Source: Streptomyces sp. Ncost-T10-10d (GTDB taxonomy: Bacteria > Actinomycetota > Actinomycetes > Streptomycetales > Streptomycetaceae). Taken from it: DNA of 62,343 nt. The notes beneath the pieces were generated by a model. That model was not told the origin of the DNA and did not search any database. It saw only the letters and a program-made list of their open reading frames with translations. Positions 51,825 to 60,527 of the stretch are shown here, piece after piece; within the stretch, counting starts at the first letter, position 1, and each line of letters starts with the position of its first letter. The position numbers were made by a program, and so were the translations under genes. The stretch covers positions 1-62,343 of the forward strand of contig NZ_FMDF01000156.1 in the NCBI RefSeq assembly GCF_900091955.1. The letters run 5' to 3'.

Positions 51825-52774
51825 TAGCCCGCCGCGAGCCCCTCGCCGATCGCCGCTCCGGACTCCCTGGCGGTCAGATGGCGCAGCAGGTCGTGGACCT
51901 TCCATCCGTTGTCGACAGGCACGTCCCGGAGCACGGGACGGCCGGCGCCGACGGCGGCGTCGGTAGCCTGGCCCGCTGCGGTCGCGTGGCTGGTGGGGAG
52001 AGGGCTGGGGGGCCGAGGACTGAACAGGTCGGCCAGCTCCTTCACCGACGCAACCACATCGTGCCGGTCGGCGAGATTGGTCCAGCGTTCCAGGCCGCCC
52101 GGCCACTGCCCGCGCCCTGCGGCCGGCGCCGGGCGCAGCCGGTCGAAAACGAGCGAGGGCATGCCGAGCGGAGAGCCCATGGTCACCAAGGTGCGGACAG
52201 GCCACTCGGGGTGCGTGCACAGGGTTTCGTACGCGATGACCGAGCCGAGCGAGTGGCCGACGAGCACGGTCGTGTCGGGGCCGATGCGGGCACCGATGGC
52301 CTCGGCGGCACGGGCCCGCACAGCGTCCTCGGTGAAGTAGCGGCGCACCTGGCGCAGGACACCCAGAAGGAACCGCTCAGCCACCGGCCCGGGCAGGAAC
52401 GGCGAACGCAGCAGGGCGTTCATGGCGCGCTGGAGCGTGCGCGGGGTGGGGGCCTTCGTCGGGTCGGAATCCGCTTTCGTGGGGTCCGGTGCGGCAGCCG
52501 CTGCCCAGGCTTCGAGAAGGGCCTTCTCGTACGGGTCGGCAAGGTCGGCGGCGCTACGTGGCGCGGGTTGCGCGCCTTTGGTGCCGGGGGTACGGAAGAC
52601 GTCTCCGTAGAAAGCTACGTCGACGTCTTCCGGCGCCGGGGCGGGGCCACCGATGTCCCCGGCGGCAACGGCAATCTCTACTCCGTCGGCGAGTGCGGCG
52701 CCGATGGGGTCCCGCAAGGACCGTCGCCCCAGGTACTCCTGTCCGATTCCGTGCACCACCACGACACGCGCCAT
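51824..52774 (-). CDS. alpha/beta hydrolase coupled to the caspase-NTPase gene
   Basis: A 316-residue alpha/beta hydrolase. 'RVVVVHGIGQEYLG' gives the oxyanion-loop HG, and 'TVLVGHSLGSVIAYETL' is the nucleophile elbow with Ser175. A likely acid lies in 'NLADRHDVVAS' (Asp236 or Asp239) and the His in 'WKVHDLLRHL' (His294). It resembles lipase or PGAP1-like esterases. There is no signal peptide, so it acts inside the cell. The start is ATG 52774, with GAGGGGG four bases upstream. It is the first gene of the operon, coupled by a one-base overlap to the caspase-NTPase gene. It may be a second effector (membrane lipid or acyl hydrolysis) or a caspase substrate. Confidence 0.85.
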   Translation of the reverse strand: MARVVVVHGIGQEYLGRRSLRDPIGAALADGVEIAVAAGDIGGPAPAPEDVDVAFYGDVFRTPGTKGAQPAPRSAADLADPYEKALLEAWAAAAAPDPTKADSDPTKAPTPRTLQRAMNALLRSPFLPGPVAERFLLGVLRQVRRYFTEDAVRARAAEAIGARIGPDTTVLVGHSLGSVIAYETLCTHPEWPVRTLVTMGSPLGMPSLVFDRLRPAPAAGRGQWPGGLERWTNLADRHDVVASVKELADLFSPRPPSPLPTSHATAAGQATDAAVGAGRPVLRDVPVDNGWKVHDLLRHLTARESGAAIGEGLAAG

Positions 52775-53006
52775 GCGGCCCCCTCGATCGTCTTCGGTCG
52801 ATGACAGCATGATCCCCCAAGCGCGTTGCGTGGAACGCCTTTTGAGACATTGCGCAGATCGCTCTGACCGAGCACCAGTGCAGGACGTGCTCTGCGTCGC
52901 GCCGGGGCTGTGGCAGGACGAGTAGCCGCAGCAGCAGCCATGGGCCGATCCCGCAGAGCCTGGGCAACCGTCGCTTCCATCGACATGGCCCTTTCGCTCG
53001 GAACGC

Positions 53007-53039
53007 CACGCGCCCGACGTCCTGCGACGCGGGCGCGTG
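53007..53039 (-). terminator. terminator hairpin after the DJ-1/PfpI gene
   Basis: Perfect 10-base arms CACGCGCCCG (53007-53016) and CGGGCGCGTG (53030-53039), with a further CGTC/GACG pairing inside, lie 27 bases past the stop at 53066. Confidence 0.7.
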
Positions 53040-53065
53040 CCTGGGCCGGATCGCTCCAGGACAGG

Positions 53066-53761
53066 TCAGTTGAGGATCTCCAGCATCCGGTTCCCGAGGA
53101 CCGCGGCCGAGGCCGGGTTCTGTCCGGTCACCAGGTTGCGGTCCTCGACCATGTAGGGCTCCCAGATCGGACCACGGCTGAAGTTGACCCCGACCTTCGC
53201 CTTCACATCGGTCTCCAGCAGCCACGGCGCCCTGGAGGCCAGCCCGACGCCGTCCTCCTCCTCGTCGGTGAAGCAGGTGATGTTGTAGCCCCTGAACGGC
53301 GACTCACCGTGGATCCTGGTGGCCAGCATCGCGGCGGGACCGTGACAGACGATGAACAGCGGGTTGCCCGAGGCCAACTGCTGGGTCAGCAGCCGCCCCA
53401 CGTCGGCGTCCCACGCCAGGTCCGCCATCGGACCGTGACCGCCCGGCAGGTAGACCGCGTCGTAGTCCTCCAGGCGCACGTCCGACAGCTGCAGCGGTCG
53501 ACGCATCACCTCCGCGGAACGGATGACGGACTCCAGCTCCAGGGCGCTGTCGTTTCCACCGACCATCTCGGGGCGCAGGCTCATCATGTCGACGGTCGGC
53601 GTCACACCGTTCGGCGTCGCGACGACGACCTCGTGACCGGCGTCCGTGAGGATCTTGTACGGGTTCGCGAACTCCTCGGCCCAGTAGCCGGTCGCGTGCC
53701 GCGTGCCGTCCTCCAACATCCAGTAGGCGGCTCCGCTGACGATGAAAAGCACCTTTGCCAT
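53066..53761 (-). CDS. DJ-1/PfpI family (type 1 glutamine amidotransferase-like) protein
   Basis: A 231-residue protein of the DJ-1/ThiJ/PfpI superfamily, Hsp31-like branch. It has 'AKVLFIVSGA' as the first strand, 'GHEVVVATPNG', 'YDAVYLPGGHGPMADL' with the acid/oxyanion residues, and the nucleophile elbow 'PLFIVCHGPAAML' with the reactive Cys. The C-terminal 'NLVTGQNPASA' is also typical. Members act as glyoxalase III, chaperone or deglycase-type stress proteins. The start is ATG 53761, after GAGAGGGG. It is monocistronic with a strong terminator, just upstream of the caspase/hydrolase operon on the same strand. Confidence 0.88.
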   Translation of the reverse strand: MAKVLFIVSGAAYWMLEDGTRHATGYWAEEFANPYKILTDAGHEVVVATPNGVTPTVDMMSLRPEMVGGNDSALELESVIRSAEVMRRPLQLSDVRLEDYDAVYLPGGHGPMADLAWDADVGRLLTQQLASGNPLFIVCHGPAAMLATRIHGESPFRGYNITCFTDEEEDGVGLASRAPWLLETDVKAKVGVNFSRGPIWEPYMVEDRNLVTGQNPASAAVLGNRMLEILN

Positions 53762-53969
53762 GGGAGAAATCCCCTCTCGGACGCATGCGCAGGAACGGGT
53801 TCGGCGGGATGCCCCACGAAACCGACCCGACCCGCCGGCTTTCTCTCCCTTTCCCACGCAACCACGCTAGGCAGCTGCGCCGGCCGCGCGCAACCCGGTG
53901 CTCGGTCGGCGGCCTTGGACGCGTATCGCGCCGTCGGCGGTGGCGCCCCCCGGCCACGGACGCATCCGG

Positions 53970-55739
53970 TCACATGTCCAGGACCACGTCGGCCGGGGGT
54001 GTCGAACAGCAGATGAGCGCGCTTCCTCCGGCGGGGAGCTCCAGGGGCTGCGGGGCGTACTCGACGTGGCCGGAGAGAAGCGCGGTCTCGCAGGTGTGAC
54101 AGATTCCGGTGCGGCAGGACCAGCGCACGGGCACGTCGCACGCCTCGGCAAGTCCGAGCAGCGTCCCGTAGTCAGGGTGCCAGGGGACGATCAGCCCGCT
54201 GCGCGCGAAGGCTACGGACGGCCCCGGGCGGCCGCCGGGAGGAGCGGCCGGCTGGTGCGGTGCGCGGGCAGACCCGGTCACCACACCGGGGGTGACGGCG
54301 GACGTGGCCCCGAAGACCTCGGTGTGGATCCGGGAGGACGGCAGGCCGCAGGCCTCCAGGGCTCCGGTCATGTCCCGCATGAACGCGCTCGGCCCGCAGA
54401 TGTAGGCGTCGGCGTCCGGAGGCGGCTCCAGGCTGCGGATCCGCTCGGGACTGAACCGCCCACTGACCGTGTAGTCGACACCTGAGCGGTCGACGCCGGA
54501 CGGACGGCTGTAGGAGACGAACGACCGGCCTGCGGGCAGCTGGGAGAGCAGTGCGCGCACTTCGCCGGCGAACGGGTGGTTCTCGCCGTCCCGGGCCGCG
54601 TGCAGCCACCACACCGCGCGCTGCGAGCGCTCCGCGGCCAGAGCGTGCAGCATGGCCAGGACCGGGGTGGCACCGACACCGGCGGACAGCAGCAGGACCG
54701 GAGTGTCCGCGTCCGCGAGCAGGAACGTGCCGCGCGGAGCGGCGACATCGAGAACGTCACCCACCTTCACGTGCTGACGCAGGTAGGTGCTGGCGACGCC
54801 GTGTGGCTCCTGCTTGACACTGATGCGGTACGTCTCGGCGCCCGGTCGGCCGGAGAGCGAGTAGTTGCGGATGACCGGGGAGGCCTGTCGGTCCGGCCGC
54901 AGACGGACCGTGAGGAACTGCCCCGGCAGAGCGGCTGGGAGCGGCTCACCGTCAACTGCCGCCAGAGTGAGCGAGAAGATGCTCGCGCTCTCCGGCTCGA
55001 TGCGGGCGACTTCGAGCCGGCGGAACCCGGGCCAGGCCGGTGGCGGGCTGCTGGTGGTCAGCCCGCGGTTTCCACCCACGACGCCGGAGCCGCGATCCGC
55101 ATCGTCGAGCAGGGCTCGCAGCGACGTCTTCCAACCGGGGCTCAACGCGGGGATGCGCAGGGCCCGTTCGAGGTGCGGCCGGGCGTGACCGGGCAGGTAG
55201 AGCAGCGCGTCGATCTCCGCGACGGTCATCTCCTCGGGGCCCGAGGCGATCTTCACGATCTCGTCCCCGGCCCGCACCCGCCCTTCAGTCAGCACCCGCA
55301 TGTAGAAGCCCGGGCGGCGATGGGACACCAGCAGGGCGGCCATCTGCGGCTCGCCGAGCCGCAACCCCACGCGGTAGCACGTCACGCGGGGCTGGGTGAC
55401 CTCGAAGACCGCACCGCCGATCTTGTAGCGGTCACCGATGCACACCTCGTCGTCGGCGAGTCCGTCCACAGTGAGGTTCTCGCCGAACTGGCCGTACGTG
55501 AAGTCGTCCCGCTTCAGGTACTCCTGCCAATGGCGATAGGAGCTCAACTGGTAGACCAGCACGGCACGCTGCTCGCCGCCGTGCCCGGCGAGGTCACCCT
55601 GCCCGTCGCCGTCCAGGTTGAGGCGGCGCGCCATCACGGGCCCGTCGACGGCGTGCTTCCAGATGCCGGTGTGGGTGGTCCTGCCGTGCCAGGGGACGTC
55701 CTTGGGCATGCCGACGTTCACGGCGATCAGAGCGGCCAT
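53970..55739 (-). CDS. MOSC - ferredoxin reductase - [2Fe-2S] ferredoxin fusion protein
   Basis: A 589-residue three-part redox protein. Residues 1-165 are a MOSC domain of the YiiM kind ('GQGDLAGHGGEQRAVLVYQ', 'GQFGENLTVDGL', 'VTQPRVTCYRVGLRLG'). Residues about 230-460 are a ferredoxin-NADP reductase module ('RNYSLSGRPG' for FAD, 'LLSAGVGATPVLAML' for NAD(P)H). Residues about 500-589 are a plant-type [2Fe-2S] ferredoxin ('WSCRTGICHTCETAL' and a late Cys in 'ALICCSTPP'). A self-sufficient reductase for molybdenum-related N-hydroxylated or sulfur substrates is a fair guess; the substrate is unknown. The start is ATG 55739, with GGAGGA nine bases upstream. Confidence 0.9.
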   Translation of the reverse strand: MAALIAVNVGMPKDVPWHGRTTHTGIWKHAVDGPVMARRLNLDGDGQGDLAGHGGEQRAVLVYQLSSYRHWQEYLKRDDFTYGQFGENLTVDGLADDEVCIGDRYKIGGAVFEVTQPRVTCYRVGLRLGEPQMAALLVSHRRPGFYMRVLTEGRVRAGDEIVKIASGPEEMTVAEIDALLYLPGHARPHLERALRIPALSPGWKTSLRALLDDADRGSGVVGGNRGLTTSSPPPAWPGFRRLEVARIEPESASIFSLTLAAVDGEPLPAALPGQFLTVRLRPDRQASPVIRNYSLSGRPGAETYRISVKQEPHGVASTYLRQHVKVGDVLDVAAPRGTFLLADADTPVLLLSAGVGATPVLAMLHALAAERSQRAVWWLHAARDGENHPFAGEVRALLSQLPAGRSFVSYSRPSGVDRSGVDYTVSGRFSPERIRSLEPPPDADAYICGPSAFMRDMTGALEACGLPSSRIHTEVFGATSAVTPGVVTGSARAPHQPAAPPGGRPGPSVAFARSGLIVPWHPDYGTLLGLAEACDVPVRWSCRTGICHTCETALLSGHVEYAPQPLELPAGGSALICCSTPPADVVLDM

Positions 55740-55922
55740 GACCTGTGCTCCTCCCGCGCTCGACAGGCCGGTGTCTCCAGCGTCGTACGGTCGGCCGCCG
55801 ACCGCACCCGAAGAGCTCTACGCGGCGCCGGGGCTCGGCGACACGTAGAGTGAGAGCCGGTGGGCGCCGTCGCCGCGTGTGGCCCGCCGTGAGCCGGAGA
55901 CTTCCAGGGCGAGAACCTCAGC

Positions 55923-56648
55923 TTGGACATGCCCATGAGCTCGGAGAAGAAGGTGGCAATCGTCACCGGTGCTTCACAAGGCATCGGCGCGGCCGTCGCC
56001 GACGCGTACCGCAGGCGCGGGTACGCCGTCGTCGTGACCGCCCGGTCCATCCCCTCGTCGCACGATCCGGACGTACTCGCCGTGCCCGGCGACCTGAGCC
56101 GGCCCGGTACCGGTGCGCAGATCGTCGAGCAGGCGCTGGACCGCTTCGGCCGGATCGACACGCTGGTGAACAACGCCGGCGTCTACCGGGAGAAACCATT
56201 CACCGACTACACCGACGCCGACTACGACCTGGTGACCGGCGTCAACCTGCGCGGCTTCTTCGACCTCACGCGCAGCGCCATCCCCGCGATGCTCGCGGGC
56301 GGCGACGGCGGGCACGTCCTGTGCGTGTCGACGTCGCTGGTCGACCGCGCCAACGCGCGCATACCCGCGGCGCTCGCCTCGCTGACCAAAGGCGGCCTGG
56401 TCGCGGCGACGAAGGAGCTGGCCATCGAATACGCGGCGCGCCGCATCCGAGCCAATGCCGTCTCACTCGGCGTCATCCGCACTCCCATGCACCCGGACGA
56501 CCCGGGCGGCACGCTCGCCGCGCTGCACCCGCTCGGGCGGATGGGCGAGATCGACGACGTCGTCGAGGCGATCATGTACCTCGAACAGGCCTCGTTCGTC
56601 ACCGGCGAGATCCTGCACGTCGACGGCGGCCAGAGCGCCGGCTTCTGA
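55923..56648 (+). CDS. SDR family oxidoreductase with atypical active site
   Basis: A 241-residue short-chain dehydrogenase/reductase with the NAD(P) site 'AIVTGASQGIGAAVADAY', 'DTLVNNAGVYREKPF' and C-terminal 'VTGEILHVDGGQSAGF'. The catalytic stretch reads 'PAALASLTKGGL', so the Lys is present but the YxxxK Tyr is absent. Other SDRs with an 'ALTKGG' stretch share this, so it is probably a family trait rather than damage. Start codons TTG 55923, ATG 55929 and ATG 55935 are in frame; AGGGCGAG upstream suits the TTG best, but the ATGs cannot be excluded. It is divergent from the MOSC fusion gene. Confidence 0.82.
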   Translation: MDMPMSSEKKVAIVTGASQGIGAAVADAYRRRGYAVVVTARSIPSSHDPDVLAVPGDLSRPGTGAQIVEQALDRFGRIDTLVNNAGVYREKPFTDYTDADYDLVTGVNLRGFFDLTRSAIPAMLAGGDGGHVLCVSTSLVDRANARIPAALASLTKGGLVAATKELAIEYAARRIRANAVSLGVIRTPMHPDDPGGTLAALHPLGRMGEIDDVVEAIMYLEQASFVTGEILHVDGGQSAGF

Positions 56649-56689
56649 AAGTACCGGGATCGGGAGTGATCGACCTGCGCGCACTCGCA

Positions 56690-57195
56690 AGCAACTGGCT
56701 CCGCTCGGCGCTGTCGGTGCGGGTCCGGCGGCGGGAGTGATGGGCACCGTCTGCATGGGCACCGTGCGGTTCCTGCGCCAGCGCCGGGCCGGCGGCGAAC
56801 ACAACGCCGTGCACTGGGAGTTCGCCCCGGTCCGCACCTGGCAGAAGGCGCCGGATCCCGGGCGGGTCGGAAAGCGCCTGGCCGAAGCCTTCACCTTGCG
56901 CGAGCTGCCGGACAGTGCGGCGTTCCCCGTCAGCACGTTCATGCACTGGGCCTATGGAGTGGGCAACGCGGTTCTACGGCGTCGTCAGCGCCTCGCTGCG
57001 CAAGCCCCACGTCCTCTGCGCGCTCCCCTACGGTGTGCTCGTGTGGCTCAGCAGATACGTGTTGCTTCCGATCGCGGGACTCTGCAAACCCATCTGGACA
57101 TACGACGCCAAGACGCTGGGCGATGATCTGACCGCCCACCTCGCCTACAGCGCCGGCACGAGCAGCGCTTTCTGGTTGCTGAGCAGAGAGGACCC
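56690..57195 (+). pseudogene. frameshifted small membrane protein gene
   Basis: One frame gives 'APLGAVGAGPAAGVMGTVCM', then 'RFLRQRRAGGEHNAVHWEFA', to 'FPVSTFMHWAYGVG' near 56960. The next frame continues 'WATRFYGVVSASLRKP', then 'PIAGLCKPIWTYDAKTLGDDLTAHLAYSAG' to about 57190. Joined, they look like a known type of actinobacterial membrane protein of about 165 residues with a helix near the start and others later. The frameshift, and the lack of a nearby stop in the second frame, mark it as decayed. Function unknown. Confidence 0.55.
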
Positions 57196-57212
57196 GCCCC
57201 GGACCTGTGTGC

Positions 57213-57520
57213 CTACCCGAGGTGGACGATGCCGTCCTCGTCGAGGCGTGGGTGGAGGACTTCGGGGGCGTGGGTGGAGGTGTCGGACGGGCGTGGGCCT
57301 TCCGGACCGTCAGGCCCCAGCGCAGCAGGCGGCGGGGTCGGACGATCCGAGAGACGGTGCCGTTGACCTCGATCTGGTTGAGACGGCCCATTTGGAGTCG
57401 GTCCGCGGCCTCGGCGTGCACCGCCAGCTCCGCGGTCGCGGAACTGGCGCCCTTGGCGACGGCGGTGTGTGCGCCGATATGTGCCGCAGCTGTCAGCGAA
57501 GGGCAGCTCAACTGAACCCC
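57213..57520 (-). pseudogene. possible decayed gene, unidentified
   Basis: Minus-strand text split over two frames ('GRLNQIEVNGTVSRIVRPRR', 'LLRWGLTVRKAHARP', then 'EVLHPRLDEDGIVHLG' and a stop at 57213) looks protein-like and could be the end of one small gene with a frameshift near 57300. I do not recognise the family and cannot find a start. The remaining bases up to 57808 show nothing. Confidence 0.3.
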
Positions 57521-57808
57521 GTTCCCCGCCTGATCCCGGCCCGGAAACAGGCCGCGACCGAGCCCGCCGCGCGCTGACCTCACACACGCCGGCAACAGGA
57601 GCATCCGGACGGGTCCCCACCACCAGCCCCATGCCCCATGCCTCCGGGCCTCCATCGACGGCGGCCGTGGCGATGCCGAAGGCAGCGCGAGCGACGCAGA
57701 CAGCGGACAGTCGCCGACGAGAGCGCTCAGACTGGTCAACCACAGCGCTCAGCCACACTCCCGGCCCCACCCGGGAGACGCTCAGCCCACGACCCGCTGC
57801 AACATGAC

Positions 57809-59170
57809 TCAAACCAGTTCGGGCTGCGGTTCGCGTCGCGGTTCCGGCAGATACGCCGACGCGGCCTTCCGGTCCCACAGCTTGGTGGTCCGTACGTAGC
57901 CGTAGACCACTGAGGTCATCGCCAGAATGAGCAGCGGCCCGAACACCCACGGATGTCCGGCCATCTCCACCGACAGATAGCGATACGACGCCAAGAGCCC
58001 GGCGAAGACCGCGGCGCCGTAGACGACCAGCTGGATTCCCGACCGGTCCCAGCCGCGGTCGAGCGAGCGCAGCGCTGTCTCGATCGTGAGCGTGAACACC
58101 ACACCGGCGACGATGTCCGCGCCGTAGTGGTAGCCGAAACCCAGCGTTGCACCGAGCGTGGCGATCAGCCAGAACGCGCCTGCGAATCGCAGAGCCCACG
58201 GGCCCTTGCGGGAATGAATGAAGATCGCGGTAGCCCACGCCGTGTGCAGACTGGGCATGCAATTGCGCGGGGTGATCTCGTCGAAGAACATCGGGTGCGG
58301 GGTACTGACCGGCGGCGGCGTGTCCGGCCACAGGTCGGCCACCGCCCAGTGCCCCCCGTCCGCGCCGTAGGCGAAGATCGGTCCGACCACCGGGAAGATC
58401 ATGTAGATGCCCGGCCCGAGCAGGCCGATGACCAGAAAGGTACGCACCAGATGATGGCCCGGGAAGCGGCGCTCGACCGCCACGTTGCGCAGCTGGTACA
58501 GCGCGACGACGACCGCGGCCACCGCGAGCTGAATGTAGACCCAGTCGAGAACGTGGGCGCCGACCGTGCCGGTAGCCGCGACAATCCGGCCTACCAGCCA
58601 CGACGGGTTACCCAACGCATGATCGGCGGTTGCCACGTACTGGTCGAGCACCGCCGGGCGGGTCTTCGACGTGATCAGCAGCCAGGTGTAGCCGGTCTTG
58701 CGGCCGGCCACCAGCAGCAGGGCCAGTCCGACGCCTTTCAGCAGCAGGACACGGTCCCGGTCGGTGCGGCGCGTGACAGCGATGACGGCACAGGCCAGAG
58801 TCACCCACAACGCACCGTTGCCGAACATCATCTCGGCGTCGACCGCCCGCCGCACGAGCCAGAAGACGACGTCGATGCCGATCGCGGCGCCGGCCGCGAT
58901 GAACCGCTGGCGCCAGGTGAGCACCACCATCATCAACGCCATACTGACGTACAACACCGTCCCAGATTTGGGAGCGAATATCACCTCTCGCGCCTGGTCG
59001 GTGATCGGCCCCGGCTCGCCGTACCGACGCGCGGCGACCTCCAGTGCAATGAGGAATCCGAGGGCCGCCACACTCACCGCGACCCACAGCATGACGCGTG
59101 GTTGACGCCATGCAGCGAACCTGGTTCTGCCGTCTATTCGCGAAAATATTCGCTTTAGCGTAGTTATCAA
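57809..59170 (-). CDS. PAP2-family phosphatase, integral membrane
   Basis: A 453-residue membrane protein with about ten hydrophobic segments and a C-terminal PAP2 (phosphatidic acid phosphatase type 2) domain. The 'ITPRNCMPSLHTAWATAIF' block contains the conserved Ser-Leu-His motif, and 'GFGYHYGADIVAGVVF' contains the last catalytic His with the Asp. This arrangement resembles inositol-phosphoryl transferase-like PAP2 proteins in actinobacteria. A lipid-phosphate phosphatase or headgroup transferase is likely. The start appears to be a TTG at 59170 in an AT-rich stretch with only a weak ribosome site; the first codons are AT-rich compared with the rest. Confidence 0.85.
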   Translation of the reverse strand: MITTLKRIFSRIDGRTRFAAWRQPRVMLWVAVSVAALGFLIALEVAARRYGEPGPITDQAREVIFAPKSGTVLYVSMALMMVVLTWRQRFIAAGAAIGIDVVFWLVRRAVDAEMMFGNGALWVTLACAVIAVTRRTDRDRVLLLKGVGLALLLVAGRKTGYTWLLITSKTRPAVLDQYVATADHALGNPSWLVGRIVAATGTVGAHVLDWVYIQLAVAAVVVALYQLRNVAVERRFPGHHLVRTFLVIGLLGPGIYMIFPVVGPIFAYGADGGHWAVADLWPDTPPPVSTPHPMFFDEITPRNCMPSLHTAWATAIFIHSRKGPWALRFAGAFWLIATLGATLGFGYHYGADIVAGVVFTLTIETALRSLDRGWDRSGIQLVVYGAAVFAGLLASYRYLSVEMAGHPWVFGPLLILAMTSVVYGYVRTTKLWDRKAASAYLPEPRREPQPELV

Positions 59171-59909
59171 TTTTCAGCTGCTTTGCCATATTTCAATGTG
59201 ATCGTTGCGAGCTCGAACATGCTAACGGAGCGGGTGGGTTTCGCTGGTCACAGGTACGCCGAATACAGCGATCGGCTCCCCTTTTCCCGCGGCCACGGCG
59301 GACATGAAACGCCGCGCGCCCCGCACGGTCCCGGATTAGGGCGGCGCGGGCGGCTCGGTGGACGGGAGGGCGGGTGTCGGGGCGACCTCGACGGCGACAG
59401 TGGCGGTCGGGGGCAACCCGGGCATGCGATCACACTGCGACCACCACGCCCCCGGACGCACGAAAAGGCCGCCTTCCGATTCCCGAGTGGGCGTTTAGGG
59501 ATGGATTGCGACGCCAAGTCGCTCCTGCGGCCAACGATCTTCGGGTTGATTCACACCTTACGTGCGCCTTCACGGCCTTCCGGGCGCCGACCTGTGTGCC
59601 CGTTCCATCCGCTTCTCGGCATTGGATTCCGCCTGGTTTAGCAATGGGCCGGAAGATTCCCGCCGGTGCGGAGCTTCCAGCATTTCAGGCTGTGCACGTT
59701 GGCGATGAATACGACAAAGCGGGCCGAAATACCCGTCACGAATCAACATCAAACACCCACTCAGAACTCGGCAACATTTGAGCGTCCTGGACAAAGCGGC
59801 CGCTCTCCGTATCTGCCGACAAACGCTCTCCGTTGTCATCTGCACAGCCAACCACCAGTGGCGCTGATATTCGGCGGCGCCCGGGGCAGATGTCCGCGAC
59901 ACTGGGCCG
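59171..59909. other. gene-free region of about 740 bases
   Basis: The first 60 bases are AT-rich and probably hold the PAP2 gene promoter. Open frames here (for example 59183-59641) have no protein-like composition or recognisable motif. The stretch 59640-59830 is also AT-richer than average and may carry the promoter of the gene at 59910. No repeat or RNA gene was seen. Confidence 0.4.
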
Positions 59910-60527
59910 GTGATCGTCATACGCCCCGTGCTGGAGACCGGCGCGCTCCCCGGCTTCGAGTTCTGGCCGGTCGCCGGGCAACCGCCGCACCACCTCACCC
60001 CACTGAACGGCACGCTGAGCGGTGAGCAGGTCGGCACGGCAATAGCCACCATGGCCGGCTACAACTCCAGCCGGGCCGAAGACCACCTGACCGACCCGGC
60101 CGACGCCTTCCTGAGCTCACTGCTGCACGAGGAGGGGTTCGTCGCCCCTGGAGGGCTCCGCGTCCAGGACACGGGCACCGGCACGACGCTGACACCCGGT
60201 TGCTGCTGCGGACTGGAGGACTGGCGCGGATGGCTGGAGATCGCCGAGGGAAGCGAGCTGTGGCTCGGCCACGACCCGACACCGTGGGCCGAACAACTCG
60301 GCGACACCGTCCGGCTCCACCCGAACGGCGAGCACCCGGGCCCCGTGATCGAGGTCGCCCGGGCCGAGCTCCCCCGGCTGCTCGCCGGGGTCCAGCAGGA
60401 CCTCGCGGACTTCCTCCTCCTGGTCGCAGCATGGGCCGAGCAGCACGCGCCCCGGCCGGCGCAGGCACTGGTCAGTGCGGTCGACCGGTCGCTCGCAATC
60501 ACCGCACCACTGCGAAGGCTGAGCTGA
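59910..60527 (+). CDS. conserved streptomycete protein of unknown function
   Basis: A 205-residue soluble protein that I recognise only as a type common in Streptomyces ('MIVIRPVLETGALPGFEFWP', 'TPGCCCGLEDWRGWLEIAEG', 'LWLGHDPTPWAEQLGDTVRL', 'PVIEVARAELPRLLAGVQQDL'). The invariant-looking Cys/Gly cluster (CCCGLEDW) and the acidic, helical C-terminus are its main features. No catalytic motif or membrane segment is seen. It starts at GTG 59910. The stop shares a base with the next gene (TGATG), so the two are coupled. Confidence 0.75.
   Translation: MIVIRPVLETGALPGFEFWPVAGQPPHHLTPLNGTLSGEQVGTAIATMAGYNSSRAEDHLTDPADAFLSSLLHEEGFVAPGGLRVQDTGTGTTLTPGCCCGLEDWRGWLEIAEGSELWLGHDPTPWAEQLGDTVRLHPNGEHPGPVIEVARAELPRLLAGVQQDLADFLLLVAAWAEQHAPRPAQALVSAVDRSLAITAPLRRLS

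Noticed and set aside
59183..59641. 152-codon plus-strand frame upstream of the gene at 59910
   Set aside because: Random Gly/Arg/Pro-rich composition, no ribosome site, no family.
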